Source: Podochytrium sp. JEL0797 (taxonomy: Eukaryota; Chytridiomycota; Chytridiomycetes; Chytridiales; Chytriomycetaceae). From it: 46,384 bases of DNA. A program made the translations under genes and the position numbers. The notes below the pieces were generated by a model that was not told where the DNA came from, did no database searches, and was given only the letters and a program-made list of their open reading frames with translations. This document shows positions 10,712 to 20,608 of this stretch, in pieces. The DNA is taken from positions 1 through 46,384 of the forward strand of contig JADGJG010000087.1 of NCBI GenBank assembly GCA_027596195.1. Reading direction: 5' to 3'. Position 1 is the stretch's first letter. Every line of letters begins with the position of its first letter.

Positions 10712-10756
10712 TTGAACTTGTATTTGGTATTTGTTTGGAGAGTGTAAGGCGGCTGC

Positions 10757-10764
10757 TTTTTATA
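10757..10764 (-). promoter_or_regulatory. TATA box of tiny GPI-type gene 2
   Basis: GTATAAAAAGC on the minus strand, 46-53 bases upstream of the ATG. The identical 11-mer occurs upstream of paralogue 3. Confidence 0.6.
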
Positions 10765-11090
10765 CTTTTTTTTTGTGGGTTCAAAAACTACCCTGATAGC
10801 CCGGCGAAATCGGGGTTTACGACGCCGCTCGGAAAGAAGAACGGATCAAGTCGCGATGAGTGAAAGAGTCTGCGCGCAACTGGCACCAAGTTACAAGTGA
10901 TATTTTTTCCAGCTATCTCAGCTCGTGGGTTTAAGAAAAGGAATTCCTGAATTCGTAATCACCCTATCTTTTGTGGTACCAAATTACAAATTTTGCGCAA
11001 ATAGAAAGTTAAACATGCAAAAGGGATCTTTATTTGTGATTTTTGGAACAGGATGACATAAATAATATAGAAACGTTGCGTTCCACTTTT

Positions 11091-11318
11091 TTAAAGAGCC
11101 AGAGCGGCAACGACAGCAACGAAACCAGATGCCATCAATCCTGAGGCGGATCCGGTCATGATGTTGGCCGTGGTCTTGATTGGAGCGTAAGACGCAGTGG
11201 CAGTGGGGACGGCAGTGGGGACGACGGTGGGGAGGAGGCCAGAGACAGACGCGTGAGACGCCGCAGCGAGGGAGAGAGTGGCAGTGGCCAAAAGAGCAGA
11301 AAGAGTGAAGAATTGCAT
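11091..11318 (-). CDS. Tiny secreted GPI-type protein, paralogue 3
   Basis: 75 residues. The signal peptide is the same as in paralogue 2, followed by a short Thr/Pro/Val segment (VVPTAVPTATASYAPIKTT) and a C-terminal hydrophobic tail (LMASGFVAVVAALAL). Relative to paralogue 2 it lacks about ten residues in the low-complexity part. The 3' flank (CGTTCCACTTTTTTAAAGAG) also matches paralogue 2, so the duplicated unit included flanking sequence. Confidence 0.82.
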   Translation of the reverse strand: MQFFTLSALLATATLSLAAASHASVSGLLPTVVPTAVPTATASYAPIKTTANIMTGSASGLMASGFVAVVAALAL

Positions 11319-11383
11319 GTTGGAAGTTTGGAGCTGTGCTGTGAAAGGGTGGTGTGTGATTGTGGGACAGGGAAATCACTCGC

Positions 11384-11391
11384 TTTTTATA
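11384..11391 (-). promoter_or_regulatory. TATA box of tiny GPI-type gene 3
   Basis: GTATAAAAAGC on the minus strand, 66-73 bases upstream of the ATG; same sequence as for paralogue 2. Confidence 0.6.
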
Positions 11392-11933
11392 CTGATTCGA
11401 ACTAAATTTCTGGGACCACAGAACGCCTTGGCAAATTTCATTATAATTATTGCTGCGCTTTTGCCACGCCTTTGCACTCCGTGATAGCATGCAGCTTATC
11501 TTATCCTTCATGAACAAGAAAGTAGAATGTGTTTGCAAATTTTACCGGGCCCTCGCCCAGGTGATGTGTGATTCTGGGCCAAGGGGGAATCCAATCACTT
11601 TCATGCGCGTTTCTTCTATCGGAAAGAGAAATAGTGTTCGGCAAAACCCTATTTCTCTTTTCGTCAAACAGTGATTAACGCAACAATGCCCCCCCCCCCC
11701 CCCCATATTATTCATCGGGCGCAGGCGAGTGTGGCCAGGAGACCAACAAAGGAAGAAAAACAAAGACAAAAAAGAATTCATGTTGGTTTTCCAATAAAAC
11801 AATAAAAAAGGGTAACGATGCAGAGAAACGACAACCTTCATACACACACACGCACAACCCCCTTCAAGCAAAACGAAAAATAATATATATCCCAAAAATA
11901 AGAAAACGGGAACGCATATTTGTTCCAAAACAC
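11392..11933. other. Intergenic with a long C homopolymer
   Basis: No gene is supported. A minus frame of 139 codons crosses a run of about 17 C at 11687-11704 and has no family features. The right half is AT-rich and contains the 3' region of the next minus-strand gene. Confidence 0.45.
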
Positions 11934-13972
11934 CTAAAAGCGAGGACTGCTGCCGAGCCACGACGAATTGTGATAGCTCCTCTCACACGCATACAGCGAC
12001 GAAATGGTGCTGTACATTTTGGAGTTTGAAGGCGATGGAGACGGCGCTGCCAACGCCTGAGGCGAGTAGTACCCGTCTTGGTTCGGTTTGACGCTCAACA
12101 ACGCCATCGGGGTCGTCAGACTCGCGGTTGATGTTGTCGCGTCGGTCGCGTCTCTCGACATAGAGTATTGGTTGCTGAAGAGAGAGACTTGCGGTTGGAA
12201 TGAATGGCTTGGCAACGACGGGGTGGACGAGGGTTTGGCTTGTTCCGTGAGGTGAATGTTGTTGGTGAGAGACGAGGTGACTCCTCCCGCGCTTGGACGC
12301 TTGAGATTGACGAGTTTCGGGAAGGCGGAAGGGGAGGGCGGGCACAAGGGGGACGCGGCGCGTTTGACGAGTTCGGGGACGGGAGGGGCGACTTCTGTGA
12401 CGGGGGAGGTGGGGCGCATGGCTGGGACGGGGTGCTTGCTCGAGATGGGAGAGGCGGAGCAGAGCAGCACTTTAGGTGGAGTCGAGGAGGGACGATTCAG
12501 ACCGGTTGGTTCAACGAGCGTGAGATTCGCCACGCTTCCCGTCTTCTTCATCTGCGGGCGCACCGTCAACAACGGAGAAAGGGGCCGCGACAACGACTTG
12601 ACAATCTCGAGCTCTCTCTCCGTAAGGTCCGAGAATCGATCGTCGTTCTTAAGAAGCAAAGAATATGCATCCGTCATGGGAGTCGGGGAAGGTGTCGTCG
12701 ACTTGGATGATTCCTCTTGTTGTTGCTTGTTGAGCGTGTCGAGTTGTTCTCGGTGTTCGGCTCGAACCTCGGCCGCAATCGACGCAACAGCCGCATCGAG
12801 CTCCATGCTCCGTTTACGCTCCAACTGAAACTCGGCATCAATCTGCTCCGCCTCGTCGGCCACAACGGCTGCCATCTTCAACGCCACCACACTCGCACGC
12901 CGCTTCCGAATCATCTCGGCTTCCATGTCCAAAACGCTAGGGCTCGACCTCAATGAACTGTTGCTGTCCCTCCGACCGTTGAAGAAGGGGTTGTAGGAGC
13001 GAGGAGAGGAGGGTGGGGATAGAGGGTAGTGGCTCTTGAGAATGATTAAATGGTTCATCCCGAATCTGGAATCCCATGACTCCTGACCACCCATGACGCA
13101 TCTGACTGCGAATTCGATATTGATGACGCGATCAGGGGTGCCAAGAACTTGGCTGCTGGTAGAAGTATCGCATTCGAGTTCAATGCTGAAACGATCGATT
13201 CCGGCGATGTTGTCGTAGGGCGACGAAACGCAACCCACGTATTTGGCCGGGGCAGTAGAGCGAGACGATTTCCAAGAATCAGTGGTATAGAGGATGGAGA
13301 TTTCCTTGTCAAAGGCCAGATTCCGGACAATGGTTGTGACATGGAGTTTGATGGAGGAGGACTCATTGGTTTTGAGGTGGGCTGACTCGAACGAGACCTT
13401 TGTGCTGTCGAGCTGGAGAGAGGGGGTTGTGGTGGACAGGATGGCCCATTGGGGCGTGGACTTGGGGCAGTCGAACATTGGCGAGAGCGGGCTGGTGCAG
13501 GTTTCAGTGGACGGGGCGGGCGGGGCCACGGGCTTTGCGTAGACTCGTTCGTCTTTGACGGAAACAGGGGCATCGTCATTGTTGAAGAGACAGAGCGATT
13601 CGCTGGAGAAGGAGATGCGGCTGAGGCGGGGCTGGTGAAAAGAAATCGGTCAGACATGGCAGGCGATGGCAGGACATGCCAGGCGTGGCCCAGGCTTGGC
13701 CACAAAGAAAGCCCCCTGGAATCACAACCCAAACACACCTTCGCGCCCATCTCAGACAGCGCTGGTGACGACGGCATACGCAGAATCGGACGCACGGCTG
13801 CCTCATTGGTCGCCCGGGGCCAGTGCGCCAGGCAGCCAGGCGCAACAACAAACCCGAACGGCACCTTGTCGCCCTCGCACGAACACACTGAATGGTCGGA
13901 TCCCTCGCTGCCCATGCTGTTGAACCGCGGTCGTCTAGCTCGCGGAAGGGGCGCCAATGTGAACGAAGGCAT
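11934..13972 (-). CDS. CBM21 PP1 glycogen-targeting subunit, copy 3 (long form)
   Basis: Exons 13972-13739 and 13631-11934 (107-nt intron, GTGTGT...CACCAG, CTGAC branch point, phase 0) give 643 residues. The PP1-docking motif RISF (residues 83-86) lies just after the intron, as in copies 1 and 2. CBM21 spans about 155-280: KVSFESAHLK, RNLAFDKEISILYTTDSW, INIEFAVRCV...ESWDSRFGMNH. A long charged helical segment (about 310-390, rich in Ala/Glu/Arg) and a Ser/Pro-rich disordered tail follow, absent from the shorter copies. The second exon has no ATG before the domain and an upstream in-frame TGA, so the first exon is needed. It should target PP1 to glycogen; the extra tail offers regulatory phosphosites. 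Confidence 0.88.
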
Positions 13973-14619
13973 CCTTGTTTTCCAAGAAGTATTATCTCGC
14001 GAAAATGATTTTTTTCTTGTCGGAGAGATCGAACGAGATGAACAAAAAACCCTGATTCCCCTGTTATCGAAAAAAAGATTACAAGAAGGCACTACCGAAC
14101 AGCCTGTTCTAGCAGGACTTCCTTCTTATTATCTTCGTACACACAGTTTGTCACTTCCCACCAAAAGGGGCACGTCCGTGAGGGCAAGACACGGAAAATT
14201 TCCCCCTCTTTTCAGGTTCAACTTTCAAATTCAATCGTCAGTCATCGCAGGTTGCATGTTACAAGCTCTTTGTTTTTCCTCTTCACGGAGTGCCACAATG
14301 GGAATCAGCCTGTTGAATATCCGCTTGAACTAAAACCACCCTCGTCAAATTGCCCCCCGTCACCAGCAATCGCAAATCTGGTGCTTTCCGCGCCACATTT
14401 CTGGGCTTGCGTCCCGTTATCGGCGTATCACTTTGGCTTATCCAAGCTGATAATTGATATTACAAGGTTCTTCCGCTTTTTTTGCCCCCTTTGACTCCCG
14501 CCTCAAATCCCGCTCGTAGAAAGAAATGAACAATCGGGCGCCACCACCTCTAGGACTTTGGGCTTAGAAATAAAAGAGAAACAATTTATTGCAATGCAGA
14601 AATAACAAAGAAAGCTTTT
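13973..14619. other. Intergenic, with a duplicated 3' flank
   Basis: No gene is supported; the long plus-strand frame here is the shadow of the CBM21 gene's first exon plus flank. Bases about 14285-14410 are related to 16310-16440 (shared TTGAATATCCGCTTGAA-like and CGTCAAATTGC-like stretches). This is the left edge of a block duplication that includes the adjacent Ser/Thr/Pro gene. Confidence 0.5.
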
Positions 14620-15570
14620 TTAAAAAGCCAACAAGCAAAACAACACTGCAAACATGGAAATGGTCAATCGGCTGTTTGCAACTCCGTTCGCAAGCAAGTT
14701 GGCGGCGGGGACCGCTTTATAAGCTGTGGGGACAAACGGCGATGGGGGGGTGAACGACGATGTTGGGGTGACCACTTTCAGGGTGGCAGCGGGAGCGTTG
14801 TAGATTGGCGGTGAAGGGGTGGTGGCGATGAAGATGGGTGGAGTGACAGCCGCTGGGGCATTGTACCTTTGTGTTGAACTGGTAGTGGATGTGGAGGCGA
14901 CCAAGATGGGTTGAGTGACAACCGTGGGCGCATAGTAGATTGGTGTTGAAGGGGTGGTGGATGTAGACGCGACCAAGATTGGTTGAGTGACAACCGTGGA
15001 CGTGGCACTGGGGGCATTGTAAATTGATGTGGACGGGGTGGTAGATGTGGACGCGACCAAGATTGGTTGAGTGACAACCGCGGATGTGGCAGCGGAGGAA
15101 TTGTAGATCGGTGTTGTAGGGGTGGTGGATGTAGACGCGACTAAGATCGGTTCAGTGACAACCGCGGATGTGGTACCGGGAACATTGTAAATTGATGTGG
15201 ACGCGATGGCAGATGTAGAGACGACCAAGATAGGTGGAGGGAAAACAATGGATGTGGTGCCGGGGGCATTGTAAATTGATGTGGATGGGGTGGTGGATGT
15301 GGAGGAAACCACTGTTGGAGCAGTGTACGTTGCGGTTGAAACTGGGACAAATGGCGTTGGGGCAATGAAAGACGGGGTTGTGGCGACAAGGCCTTCCGGA
15401 GCAGCTGGGGCGTCGTACACCGCTGGTGGAGGTGTGATAAGTGGCGCGGGAGAGGTGGAAGATGGTGTTGTGACGACAAGGTCCACCGTGGCAGCACCAG
15501 AATACACAGCCTGAGAAGCGACCCGAGATGAGGAAACAAGCAACAAAGCCGATGCGAAGATGAGCTGCAT
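14620..15570 (-). CDS. Ser/Thr/Pro-repeat secreted surface protein 1
   Basis: 316 residues. A signal peptide (MQLIFASALLLVSSSRVASQ) precedes a mature protein almost entirely of Ser, Thr, Pro, Val and Ala, and the C-terminus (ISMFAVLFCLLAF) looks like a GPI signal. At least five tandem repeats share VVTQPILVASTSTTPST followed by IYNAPxATS, a strong O-mannosylation substrate. It is likely a GPI-anchored, wall-associated stalk-like protein. A TATA box lies about 55 bases upstream. The neighbouring paralogue at 16546-17268 has fewer repeats, so the locus varies in repeat number. Confidence 0.85.
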   Translation of the reverse strand: MQLIFASALLLVSSSRVASQAVYSGAATVDLVVTTPSSTSPAPLITPPPAVYDAPAAPEGLVATTPSFIAPTPFVPVSTATYTAPTVVSSTSTTPSTSIYNAPGTTSIVFPPPILVVSTSAIASTSIYNVPGTTSAVVTEPILVASTSTTPTTPIYNSSAATSAVVTQPILVASTSTTPSTSIYNAPSATSTVVTQPILVASTSTTPSTPIYYAPTVVTQPILVASTSTTSSTQRYNAPAAVTPPIFIATTPSPPIYNAPAATLKVVTPTSSFTPPSPFVPTAYKAVPAANLLANGVANSRLTISMFAVLFCLLAF

Positions 15571-15623
15571 TTTCTGTCGCTTGTTTTGAATTTGGGAGGG
15601 GATGTTTGGAATGGCGTCGACAA

Positions 15624-15629
15624 TTTATA
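15624..15629 (-). promoter_or_regulatory. TATA box of surface protein gene 1
   Basis: AAGTATAAATTG on the minus strand, about 55 bases before the ATG; the same string is found before surface protein gene 2. Confidence 0.6.
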
Positions 15630-15805
15630 CTTTTTTGTGACGAAACCAACCTCGATTTCTAAAACGCGAGAAATTGAGATTATGTTTTATATTGTTTCAC
15701 CGATAAGGGGGAGGTCGCCACTCTTAATTTCATTTTGTTTCATCTCTCGATTTCTTAAGGGGGAGGGGCAGTTGTTTATTTAGTGTAAAGATGTCGTGCT
15801 ATTCC

Positions 15806-16190
15806 GAGGGAAGCAACAAGCCACGTTTTGTCAGGACTCACCCCACTCTGGACCTCATGAACGCATCAAAAAACACATCCTCATTCGCGTCGGAAATCCA
15901 TCCTTGGGGGAAGCAAGCCACGTTTCGTTGGGACTCCCCCCAACAGGCACTCTCGGCCCCATGAACGCGTCAAACACAGCCTCATTCGCGTCCGAAATGA
16001 ATTCAAACGTTGCCTGGTCCCTTGTCAACGTCAACAGAGTGATGAACCCAAATCCATCCAAAAACTCTTGTCCCACGGCGCCTTCTTCTTCAATGAGAAC
16101 GCACAACATTCCAAGCTCCCACCACTCCCGACCTGAACTTACAACGTGGCCTTCTGGTTTCGTGTGAGAATACGACAACGTGTGGGTGGG
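15806..16190 (-). pseudogene. Truncated purple acid phosphatase pseudogene
   Basis: The minus strand matches the last third of the intact phosphatase gene to the right. It begins at the sequence for HTLSYSYTNQ, then EEEGAVGQEFLDG, LTLTRDQAxFEFISDANE and VFDAFMGPRVPV. Everything upstream (all metal-binding motifs) is missing. Frameshifts lie between the HTLSYS and EEEGAV segments and after GFGF. The 3' end is also duplicated on itself: about 90 bases around GCCACGTTT...CATTCGCGTC occur twice (near 15812 and 15906). It is the broken end of a block duplication. Confidence 0.85.
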
Positions 16191-16309
16191 CCGCCGAAAC
16201 GGGAAAATTATTTTTTTGTTTTGTTTTGTTTTTGGATTCAATTTTTTTTTTCACTCGCGAGAGAAGTAAAACAAAGGGATATTTTAGAGAAATATTTGAG
16301 GTCGGCCAC

Positions 16310-16545
16310 AAAATGGAATCTGCTTGTGGAATATCCACTTGAAGGTAAACCCACCCCTCATCAAATTGCACCCCCCCCCCCGCCACCTTCATGACACCCC
16401 CTCGGAATTTAATCAGGCGGTTCCCGCGCCATATTTCTCGGCTTTTGTTTCGACTCGACTCAGGGTTCTTGCGTTAACTCATGGGTTTTTGCGCTCATAA
16501 AAGTTTTTCTATTTATTATCGTTGCCAATAAAAAGGGGAGCTAAA
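16310..16545. repeat. Duplicated 3' flank of the surface protein genes
   Basis: The segment is related to about 14285-14619 (shared AATATCC.CTTGAA, CATCAAATTGC and GCGCCA.ATTTCT.GGCTT stretches). It includes a C homopolymer of about 13 near 16370. With the paired surface-protein genes and the phosphatase/pseudogene pair it outlines a tandem duplication of about 2 kb. Confidence 0.6.
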
Positions 16546-17268
16546 TTAAAAAGCCAGGAAACAACACACCACAGTGAAAAAAGAAACTGACAGTTTCAAG
16601 TTTGCAGCTCCGTTCGCAAGCAAGTTGGCAGTGGGGATTGCTTTATAAGCTGGCACGGGGACGAACGGCGATGGGGGGACGAACGACGATGTTAGGGTGA
16701 CCACTTTCAGGGTGGCAGCGGGAGAGTTGTAGATTGGTGGTGAAGGGGTGGTGGATGTGGAGACGACCAAGATTGGTTGAGTGACAACCGTGGTCGCATT
16801 GTAGGTTGGTGGTGAAGGGGTGGTGGATGTGGAGGCGACCAAGATGGGTTGAGTGACAACCGTGGATGTGGCACCGGGGGCATTGTACGTCGGTGGTGAA
16901 GGGGTGGTGGATGTGGAGGCGACCAAGATGGGTTGAGTGGCCACCGTGGATGTGGCACCGGGGGCATTGTAGATTGGAGTTGGAGGGGTGGTGGATGTGG
17001 AGGCGACCAAGATTGGTTGAGTGACCACCGTGGACGAGGCAGCGGAGGAAGCGGTGGTAAAGGGCGAAGGGGGTACGAAGGTGGTTGTGATGACGCTGGA
17101 AGCGGTATCATAGTACACTGCTGGCGGAGGTGTGATAAGTGGCACGGGAGAGGGGGAAGATGGTGTTGTAACGACAAGGTCCACCGTGGCGGCACCAGAA
17201 TACACAGCTTGAGAAGCGGCCCGAGATGAGGAAACAAGCAAGAAAGCGGATGCGAAGATGAACTGCAT
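16546..17268 (-). CDS. Ser/Thr/Pro-repeat secreted surface protein 2
   Basis: 240 residues, a close paralogue of the gene at 14620-15570. The signal peptide, the start of the mature protein (QAVYSGAATVDLVVTTPSS) and the C-terminal segment (LANGAANLKLSVSFF and hydrophobic tail) are nearly the same. Four repeats of the VVTQPILVASTSTTP type replace the longer array of copy 1. An in-frame ATG 17 codons upstream exists, but this start gives the signal peptide. It is likely GPI-anchored and O-glycosylated at the surface. Confidence 0.85.
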   Translation of the reverse strand: MQFIFASAFLLVSSSRAASQAVYSGAATVDLVVTTPSSPSPVPLITPPPAVYYDTASSVITTTFVPPSPFTTASSAASSTVVTQPILVASTSTTPPTPIYNAPGATSTVATQPILVASTSTTPSPPTYNAPGATSTVVTQPILVASTSTTPSPPTYNATTVVTQPILVVSTSTTPSPPIYNSPAATLKVVTLTSSFVPPSPFVPVPAYKAIPTANLLANGAANLKLSVSFFTVVCCFLAF

Positions 17269-17319
17269 TTTCTGTTGCTTGTTTTGAATTTGAGGGGATT
17301 CGGTGAATGGCGTCAACAA

Positions 17320-17325
17320 TTTATA
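17320..17325 (-). promoter_or_regulatory. TATA box of surface protein gene 2
   Basis: AAGTATAAATTG on the minus strand, about 55 bases before the ATG, identical to the box of paralogue 1. Confidence 0.6.
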
Positions 17326-17484
17326 CTTTTTTTCTAACCGCGATTTCTAAAACGCGAGAAATTGAGATTATGTTTTATATTGTTTCATCTCAATAAATTC
17401 CCCCTTTCTTCCTTTTAATTTAAATTACTTTGTTTCGTGTTTCCAATCTCTTTTTCTTTCAAAATTATTGGTATACATACTAGT

Positions 17485-18597
17485 TTATTCTTGCAACAAC
17501 AACTTGTCCTCCCGCTGATGCTTCGCAAAATGCACAGCTCCATCTTTGGCTGAAGCCAGCCACGTTTTGTCGGGATTCGCCGCAACAGGCACTCTCGGCC
17601 CCATGAACGCGTCAAACACATCCTCGTTCGCATCCGAAATGAATTCAAACTTTGCCTGGTCCCTTGTCAGCGTCAACCGAGCGAACCCATATCCATCCAA
17701 AAACTCTTGACCCACGGCGCCTTCTTCCTCAACGGGAGGGCACGTTTTGTCCAAGTTCCCACCACTCCCAACCTGAACTTGCAACGTGACATTCTGGTTC
17801 GTGTAAGAATAGGACAGCGTGTGGTGGTGTCCGTGAATATAAGCTGTGGCTTTCCATTTGTTGACCAAATCCGTCACATTCTGCATGGCCACGGAATCCA
17901 CCACATCCTTGTCGCATGCAAACCCGCCATGATGACCCACCACAAACACGAACGCATCCTCATTCGCCTCAAACAACGCATTATCGATCCAAGCGAGCTG
18001 TTTTTCCATCGTGTGAGCGGCCTCGGCCCACCCGAGCGAGTCAAAATTCGCCGACATGTTGCCCGAACTCGCATTGTACCCGTACTGAAACAAATCCGTT
18101 TCAATAAACACAAAACTCGCGTACGTTTCCTCCTCCACGTCCTCCGTCGTGTGGATTTTCACGCGTTTCGTGTAGAAAAGGTCTGGCAGACTCCACCGCG
18201 CGTGTCGAAACTCCATCTCATGCCGATGCGAGTCGAGCTCGATCCAGTCGTGGTTCCCGAGCACGAGCCACCATGGCAGCGACGATAAGGGTGCGTGGGC
18301 GAACGCGTTTTGCCAGAAATGTGTGAATTTGGGGTCGTTGGTGCTGCGCACGCCGTCGTACGTGTGGTTATCGGAGCGGTAGAAGTTGTCGCCGAGGCTG
18401 AGGATGGCTTGAGTGCGGGGCGTGGTGCGGAGGGACATGGCGTGGGCAACGGGCGCGCCGCCTTCGACGCCCCAGTCGCCGATGAGGAGAAAGTTGGTGG
18501 ATGAGGGAGGTTTGGGTTGTGGGGCGGGTGGGCCGGGTAACGGTGCAGGTGCGGAGAATGTGAGTTGCGCAAACAGCAACGTGCAAAAGAAATGCAT
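17485..18597 (-). CDS. Secreted purple acid phosphatase, TRAP type, copy 1
   Basis: 370 residues, single exon, with a signal peptide (MHFFCTLLFAQLTFSA). All metallophosphoesterase motifs of the tartrate-resistant type are present: GDWG (40-43), GDNFY with the metal-binding Tyr (69-73), GNHD (114-117), GHHG (221-224) and HGHHH (255-259). Such enzymes hydrolyse phosphate esters at an Fe/metal dinuclear centre outside the cell or in the vacuole. It differs from mammalian ACP5 by a C-terminal extension (SDANEDVFDAFMGPRVPV) conserved in the neighbouring copy and pseudogene. The start was chosen because an upstream in-frame ATG (18678) would bury the signal peptide. A role in phosphate scavenging is likely. 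Confidence 0.92.
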   Translation of the reverse strand: MHFFCTLLFAQLTFSAPAPLPGPPAPQPKPPSSTNFLLIGDWGVEGGAPVAHAMSLRTTPRTQAILSLGDNFYRSDNHTYDGVRSTNDPKFTHFWQNAFAHAPLSSLPWWLVLGNHDWIELDSHRHEMEFRHARWSLPDLFYTKRVKIHTTEDVEEETYASFVFIETDLFQYGYNASSGNMSANFDSLGWAEAAHTMEKQLAWIDNALFEANEDAFVFVVGHHGGFACDKDVVDSVAMQNVTDLVNKWKATAYIHGHHHTLSYSYTNQNVTLQVQVGSGGNLDKTCPPVEEEGAVGQEFLDGYGFARLTLTRDQAKFEFISDANEDVFDAFMGPRVPVAANPDKTWLASAKDGAVHFAKHQREDKLLLQE

Positions 18598-18674
18598 TTT
18601 TTTCGAAACAATCTTGGCAATCTGCACAATCTGGGCACAATTTTTTTTTGTTTTGCTTGGATTCTCAATCTTTT

Positions 18675-19867
18675 TCATGCACGAGAGAAGTGAACTGCCA
18701 CGTCCTTTTCATCTACCAAATACGTTGCATCCACTTGAGTCCCAATAACTGGCGTTCTCGCAGCGATGGACGCGGAAAATGCAACCTCATTGCTCTCCGA
18801 CACAAAATCAAATTCTGCAAACTCGGGATGGACTCTGTGCTCATTTGCTTGTTAAAGTTTTTATGAAAATTATGCTTTGTTCTGTACCTCAAATGCGCGA
18901 AACCGTACGTTTTTGTCAATTCATTTCCAACTGCTGGGTGCACGGGTTTGCACGATCCGGCCAAGTTTCCCCCAGCTCCACTCTGCACGTGAAGCGTCAT
19001 GTTGTTGTTGGTGCGGTAATACGCGAGCGTGTGATGATGCCCGTGCATGTAAGCAGTGACCTGCCACTTGTCCACCAACCCGCGCACGTTCGTCATGAAC
19101 TTCGAGTCGTTGACATCCTTTGCACAAGAGAAACACCCATGATGTCCCGCCACAAAAACAAACGCGTCCTGATTCGCCTCCAACAACGCATTGTCCAACC
19201 AAGCGAGCTGCTTCTCCGCCGAGTGCGCGTCCGCGTTCCACCCGGCGTTGACAAAATTCTCGGCGATCCCCTTTTCCTTGTCATGGTACCCATACTGCAA
19301 CAGATCCGTCTCGATAAACACAAACGTGGCAAACACGCCTGTCCCGGCTTCGATTTCGACGCGTCGGGTCCAGAAAAAATCCGGTAGGTTCCACAGTGGG
19401 TTTTGAAAGCCGAGTTCGAATTTGTACGAGTTGAGCGTGTACCAGTCGTGATTCCTTTTTTAGTGAATGCAGAGTGAGGGGATGATTGTGAAAAGGCAGA
19501 CGCGAATTTGTTTTTTGGCTCACCCCAAAACAAGCCACCACGGAATTTTCCCCAACGCCGATCCGTTGAACACGTTGCCCCACAGTCCCGCAAACTTGGG
19601 ATCCTCCTCCGACTCGACACCGTCATAATCATAAATCCCTCCTTTGTAAAAGTTGTCTCCCAGGGAAATGACAGCTGTCGTGTTCCGCTTTTCAGCCCAT
19701 GAATTCATGGTCGTCGCGACGGTGTCTTCGCCTGTGAGGTCCATCTGGTTTCCCCAGTCGCCAATGATGAGAAAGCTGAGGAATGGGGTGGGTGAAGGAA
19801 GTATTGGAGCCGCCCTGACGCGGAGAAGGTTGATTGACAGGAACGCCACCGATCGGAGAATTTTCAT
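18675..19867 (-). CDS. Secreted purple acid phosphatase, TRAP type, copy 2
   Basis: Exons 19867-19524, 19454-18888 and 18834-18675 (introns 69 and 53 nt) give 356 residues. The start is MKILRSVAFLSIN, a signal peptide. Motifs GDWG (36-39), GDNFY (70-74), GNHD (115-118, split by the first intron), GHHG and HGHHH are intact. The C-terminus after the second intron (EFDFVSESNEVAFSAS) matches the extension of copy 1, which supports that splice. Copy 1 lacks both introns. It lies 78 bases upstream of copy 1's start, same strand, and has a TATATA box about 90 bases upstream. Likely extracellular phosphate release. Confidence 0.9.
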
Positions 19868-20608
19868 ATTTTTTGATGTTTGAACCCCCCCCTTAATAGT
19901 TTCCGCCTTTCGCACTCCGGAATGGCCGTGAATCTCAGTCGTTTTTTCCACGCTATATAAAAAAATGAAGAGAGGCGTGTTAAACAAGTGGCAATTGACA
20001 TGGCAGGAATTCGTCGGATGTGTACTGCTTTGGCAAAAACACCTGGTGATAATGTTTACGAACGAGTTTTAAACATTAAGACTTCATTGTACTCTGGCGA
20101 AGGCAGTCGTGGTTTGGATTGGTATTGTTTCTTCTTTTGGGGACCAGGGACCACGGCTGATGTCAATCGGAGGCTTGCCATTTCATTTTCATAATTGGAT
20201 TGCACATCCCAAAAATTGCCTTGAGGGAGGGGGTCAGAGACCGCACAATCTTATCCAGAATATGGTTCATGACGTTTTCACCGCAAAATTGGAACGGAAA
20301 TCAGGAATCTCCTTCGTCATCACTTTCTTGAGTGGCTTTGGTATCTAGTTGGTGGGACCGGAGTGTTCTTGTGATTTGAAGTCTGAACTTGGAGTTTCTC
20401 CACCCGAGTAACGCGGGACAAAGTAGTTTTTAATTTCAAGGGGGGCGGATATGTTTTGCGCTTGCGAATCTTTTCACGATCATAATCACGGGGGATGCGT
20501 GCCGTGAGTGTTTTGGACGCGTTTTTTTGGAAGGGCTTGACTGTCAAGACGATGCTTGAATTCGGGTTTGAGCGGGTCGGTTTCGAAAAAAACTTTTTGT
20601 CAAAACAA
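19868..20608. other. Intergenic, divergent promoters
   Basis: The region lies between the start of phosphatase 2 (minus) and the G-patch gene (plus). TATATA is at about 19954-19959 for the phosphatase. Frames of 79 to 119 codons exist but look non-coding. The plus frame of the G-patch gene is open back to 20495, so its start could lie up to 38 codons upstream. Confidence 0.45.

Noticed and set aside
11542..11961. 139-codon minus-strand frame
   Set aside because: Runs through a long homopolymer and overlaps the 3' end of the CBM21 gene; composition is biased.
13055..14092. 345-codon minus-strand frame
   Set aside because: Only its middle part (13972-13739) is used as exon 1; the rest is out of frame with the CBM21 domain.
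13449..14333. 294-codon plus-strand frame
   Set aside because: Antisense to the first exon and domain of CBM21 copy 3, whose splice, PP1 motif and domain are much stronger evidence.
17085..17300. Regular spaced repeats suggesting a CRISPR array in the surface-protein genes
   Set aside because: The repeats are codon-phased, translate to a Ser/Thr/Pro motif and occur in a eukaryotic secreted-protein gene.
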